From Tannerella sp. (GTDB lineage Bacteria; Bacteroidota; Bacteroidia; Bacteroidales; Tannerellaceae): a stretch of DNA of 9,018 nucleotides. Each line of letters starts with the position of its first letter. Positions within the stretch are counted from its first letter, which is position 1. Location: the NCBI GenBank assembly GCA_031279875.1, contig JAITHS010000095.1, positions 1 through 9,018 of the forward strand. Direction: 5' to 3'. The notes under the pieces were generated by a model. That model was not told the DNA's origin. It did no database searches and worked only from the letters and a program-made list of their open reading frames with translations. The position numbers were made by a program, and so were the translations under genes. Below, in pieces: positions 7,501 through 9,018 of the stretch.

Positions 7501-8458
7501 TGCTTTCGACAATCTCGGCATACGTCGCGAACCGTTCGTAACGCCTAACGATAAAGGAGAAACGTTTGTCGAAATACTGCTGCGCTACGGAGCAAAATTT
7601 CAGGCAGACAAAAATCTCGTTATCAACTCGCTATTCGGCGAAGATGCAGGTCTGAATATTACCAAACCGTCTATTCCCGACTGTCCGGAATGGAACGATA
7701 TGGAACGCCTCAACAAAGAAAAAGACCTCATCGGCATTTATCTCTCGGCACATCCGCTTGATCCTTACAAAGTGATACTCAACCATGCGTGTAACGCCAA
7801 CGTCGTAGCGGCTACCGAAAAAAACGCCACCGACAATCTGCAACAAAATGTAGAAATAACGTTCGGCGGCATAGTAACGGGCTTCCGCGAAAATTATACC
7901 AAAAACGGTAATCCGATGGGAAGAATTACGTTGGAAGATTTCTCCGGCAGCGGCGACCTCGCGCTTTTCGGCAAAGACTTAGTCGATTACCGCAAATTCG
8001 GCATTCCGGGATACTTACTTTTCGTCAGAGCAATAGTAGAACCCGACATATATAATAATGTACCGAGATTCAGAATACGCAAAATCACTCTCCTCGATGA
8101 AGAAGCAAAAAATAATGACTTGATAAAAAAAATAACTATATCCGTGCCTATCAACGAGTTGGACGATAATCTGATGGCCGTTTTTAAGGAAATACTGCAA
8201 ACTACGAAAGGCAATACGGCGTTAGTTTTCAACATCAAAGATGTGGATAAAAACAATGTCTCCGTCAGCCTGTCGCGACGTTCGGTTATAGAAGTAACGC
8301 AAGATTTGCTTAACTTGCTCGACGAGGCGCAGACGATGCAGGCGTCGGCCGACGACGAAATACCGGTCTTATCCTCAACCGAAAACGATACCGATACCGA
8401 AATATCAGGCGTCGCCTTAATGATAACAAAAAAGAAATTTGAATATAAAATCAACTAA
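4562..8458 (+). CDS. dnaE: DNA polymerase III subunit alpha
   Basis: The 1298-residue product is the catalytic subunit of the replicative polymerase. Domain order: PHP (about 5-330), palm/thumb/fingers (about 420-900), helix-hairpin-helix region (about 905-975), OB fold (about 1097-1175), C-terminal domain. Palm motifs are SVGPGRGSAAGSVVAYCLG (446-464) and PDIDIDF (489-495), where Asp492 and Asp494 match the two catalytic aspartates. Asp660 in KMDFLGLRTL matches the third. RNSGVHACG (607-615), YQEQVM and FNKSHATCYSW (850-860) are finger/substrate motifs. PHP metal ligands appear complete: His10, His12, Asp19, His44, Glu114, His135, Cys185, Asp262, His264. A charged, probably coiled-coil insertion sits at about 57-107, and an acidic low-complexity stretch at about 1255-1285 precedes the end FEYKIN. 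The frame is open to a TTG at 4523, but this overlaps the promoter. ATG 4562 or ATG 4568 is the start; I chose 4562. A thioredoxin gene follows after 17 bp. Confidence 0.97.
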   Translation: MTMQKFVHLHVHTQYSLLDGQTPIDGLINKAYEDGMRAIAITDHGNMFGVKELYNKIKKKNSKYNGIIKDCKKELQELQDKSNPTDEDVERINKLTHKIQEEKSNLLKPLIGCECYCARNGRFQKLNKEDGNGYHLVLLAKNLNGYKNLIKMVSLSWTEGHYYHPRIDRELLEKYHEDIIACSACLGGEIPRHIQAGDMQKAEETTLWFKNLFGDDFYLELQRHETHDPEACQDVYPRQVIVNEAIIDLARKHNIKLIATNDVHFLNQEDAIAQDILLCINTNKKVTDKDRMRYTREEWFKTTAEMNKIFADIPEALANTVEIADKIQPYDIDSPALMPFFEIDPAFGTEEDYRKKYDEQSLKEEFEEKNFFRLGGYDKVIRIKLEADYLEHLTFQKATKRYGETLNDSIRENINFELNTIKTMGFPGYFLIVQDFIAAARDIGVSVGPGRGSAAGSVVAYCLGITDIDPLKYNLLFERFLNPDRISMPDIDIDFDDDGRGEILKWVTDKYGFNRVAHIITYGTMAAKGAIKDVARALDLSLADANRLSKLVPDRMPDEEGKEGTPMKQTLENCYKYVKDFQADLNSGNEKIVKTLQYAKRLEGTVRNSGVHACGIIIGRQDISDIVPISTATDKETGQSLLVTQFEGSVIEETGLIKMDFLGLRTLSIIKEAVANINLTTGQVVDIDHIDMEDKPTYDLYCQGKTTATFQFESPGMQKYLKDLQPSKFEDLIAMNALYRPGPMDYIPQFIRRKHGKEPIVYDIPVMEKYLKETYGITVYQEQVMLLARLLAGFTRGESDTLRKAMGKKMMDKMAELEGKFYAGGEKNGHDRKALEKIWADWFKFASYAFNKSHATCYSWVAYQTAYLKAHYPSEYMAAVLSCNLSNIKEITKYMAECRTMGLQVLGPDVNESYRKFGVNRKGDIRFGMAAVKGVGEGAVQNIIEERNKHGQFKDIYDFIERVNLTACNKRALESLALSGAFDNLGIRREPFVTPNDKGETFVEILLRYGAKFQADKNLVINSLFGEDAGLNITKPSIPDCPEWNDMERLNKEKDLIGIYLSAHPLDPYKVILNHACNANVVAATEKNATDNLQQNVEITFGGIVTGFRENYTKNGNPMGRITLEDFSGSGDLALFGKDLVDYRKFGIPGYLLFVRAIVEPDIYNNVPRFRIRKITLLDEEAKNNDLIKKITISVPINELDDNLMAVFKEILQTTKGNTALVFNIKDVDKNNVSVSLSRRSVIEVTQDLLNLLDEAQTMQASADDEIPVLSSTENDTDTEISGVALMITKKKFEYKIN

Positions 8459-8475
8459 TTATTAAATTAATTATT

Positions 8476-8832
8476 ATGACATTAACAGTAACAGATGAAA
8501 ATTACAAAGAGTTAGTATCGGGTGAAAAACCCATAGTATTAGATTTCTGGGCAGAGTGGTGCGGTCCATGCAAAATGATAGCGCCGATAATGGATGAACT
8601 CTCCGCAGAATACGGCGACCGCGTCATCATCGGAAAAGTAGATGTTGACAACAACGACGGCATAGTAGCCGCATACGGTATTCGTAACATTCCTACCTTG
8701 CTGTTCTTAAAAGACGGAAACCTCATCGACAAGCATGTCGGCGCCGATCAGAAAGATCTCTTTGCGTCCAAAATCAATAATCTGCTGCTACTAACCACCG
8801 CAGCCGATTATATCAGAGAACGAGAAGAGTAA
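8476..8832 (+). CDS. trxA: Thioredoxin
   Basis: This 118-residue protein is a classic cytosolic thioredoxin that reduces protein disulfides and is recycled by thioredoxin reductase. VLDFWAEWCGPCKMIAP (21-37) holds the redox pair Cys29/Cys32 with the canonical WCGPCK site. Asp23 corresponds to the buried aspartate, and the cis-proline is Pro73 in NIPTL. There is no signal peptide, so it is not a periplasmic TlpA/ResA-type protein. It is about ten residues longer than the common 105-109 size, ending in a charged helix-like tail (DYIREREE). It starts 17 bp after dnaE in an AT-rich spacer (8459-8475) with no promoter motif, so co-transcription with dnaE is inferred. Use of the symbol trxA rests on the active site; paralogues could exist elsewhere. 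Confidence 0.94.
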   Translation: MTLTVTDENYKELVSGEKPIVLDFWAEWCGPCKMIAPIMDELSAEYGDRVIIGKVDVDNNDGIVAAYGIRNIPTLLFLKDGNLIDKHVGADQKDLFASKINNLLLLTTAADYIREREE

Positions 8833-8855
8833 CCGCTTAAACCCTTGCAGCGGTT
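8831..8855 (+). terminator. Inverted repeat overlapping the trxA stop codon
   Basis: AACCGCT (8831-8837) and AGCGGTT (8849-8855) are perfect reverse complements separated by 11 nt. The left arm begins with the last two bases of the trxA TAA, and the right arm is part of the first tandem repeat unit. The hairpin is GC-containing but followed by TTTAAGAA rather than a T-run. It may end the dnaE-trxA transcript or simply stabilise its 3' end. Confidence 0.35.
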
Positions 8856-9018
8856 TAAGAACCCTGCAAGCGGTTTAAGAACCCTGCAAGCGGTTTTAAA
8901 CCCTTGCAGCGGTTTAAGAACCCTGCAAGCGGTTTAAGAACCCTGCAAGCGGTTTAAGAACCCTGCAAGCGGTTTAAGAACCCTGCAAGCGGTTTAAGAA
9001 CCCTTGAAGCGGTTTAAG
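8842..9018. repeat. Tandem array of nine 20-bp units, continuing past the window
   Basis: Units start at 8842, 8862, 8882, 8901, 8921, 8941, 8961, 8981 and 9001. The commonest form, CCCTGCAAGCGGTTTAAGAA, is identical in units 2, 5, 6, 7 and 8. Units 1 and 4 have CCCTTGCAGCGG instead of CCCTGCAAGCGG. Unit 3 is 19 bp and ends TTTTAAA. Unit 9 has CCCTTGAAGCGG and is cut by the window edge after 18 bases. There are no spacers, so this is not CRISPR. Each unit carries TTAA, and 20 is not a multiple of 3, so stops fall in all six frames: the array is non-coding. Most unit junctions contain the small dyad GGTT-TAAG-AACC. Near-identity of units 5-8 points to recent copy-number expansion. Function is unknown. 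Confidence 0.95.
8884..8909 (+). other. Strongest hairpin inside the repeat array (unit 3/unit 4 junction)
   Basis: CTGCAAG (8884-8890) pairs perfectly with CTTGCAG (8903-8909). The intervening GGTT (8892-8895) pairs with AACC (8899-8902), leaving loop TTA and one bulged C at 8891. The result is an 11-bp interrupted stem. It exists only because unit 4 carries the reverse-complement core and unit 3 ends in the variant TTTTAAA. No T-run follows, so a role as intrinsic terminator is not established. Confidence 0.5.

Noticed and set aside
4562..8458. Intein or split in dnaE
   Set aside because: Polymerase motifs follow in normal order and spacing with no splicing-domain insertion; the modest extra length is explained by the PHP insertion and C-terminal tail.
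8842..9018. CRISPR array
   Set aside because: Units are contiguous with no unique spacers, the unit is only 20 bp, and no cas genes are present.

Overview
The window looks like chromosomal DNA from a member of the Bacteroidota, probably Bacteroidales. Three lines of evidence support this. The truncated gene at the left edge encodes a SusC/RagA-type TonB-linked outer-membrane protein. The upstream regions carry the TAnnTTTG -7 box typical of this phylum, and no strong Shine-Dalgarno sequences are seen. The DnaE and LeuA proteins have the architecture I know from Bacteroides relatives. This is a judgement from recall, not a database search.

Layout, left to right. Bases 1-544 (minus) hold the N-terminal end of the SusC-like receptor, which continues off the left edge. 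After a 149-bp divergent intergenic region comes a plus-strand exported endonuclease/exonuclease/phosphatase-family protein (694-1464). It converges on leuA (2-isopropylmalate synthase, 1502-2995, minus) across a 37-bp gap containing a hairpin. Upstream of leuA on the same strand is mgtE (magnesium channel, 3065-4420). A second divergent promoter region (4421-4561) separates mgtE from the plus-strand pair dnaE (replicative DNA polymerase III alpha subunit, 4562-8458) and a thioredoxin gene (8476-8832), which lie 17 bp apart and are probably co-transcribed. No gap between genes exceeds 300 bp.

The genes do not form one pathway. Nutrient uptake, a secreted hydrolase, leucine synthesis, magnesium uptake, replication and redox functions sit side by side as short transcription units. 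No phage, transposon, defence or CRISPR system is visible.

The most unusual element is at the right edge. A tandem array of nine 20-bp units (the last one cut by the window) starts just after the thioredoxin stop codon. It cannot encode protein, because each unit has TTAA and so puts a stop codon into every frame on both strands within 60 bp. It contains two unit subtypes whose central heptamers are exact reverse complements of each other. Secondary points are a shortened STN region in the SusC-like protein, very short predicted 5' leaders (dnaE close to leaderless), and an apparently intact metal-binding PHP domain in DnaE.
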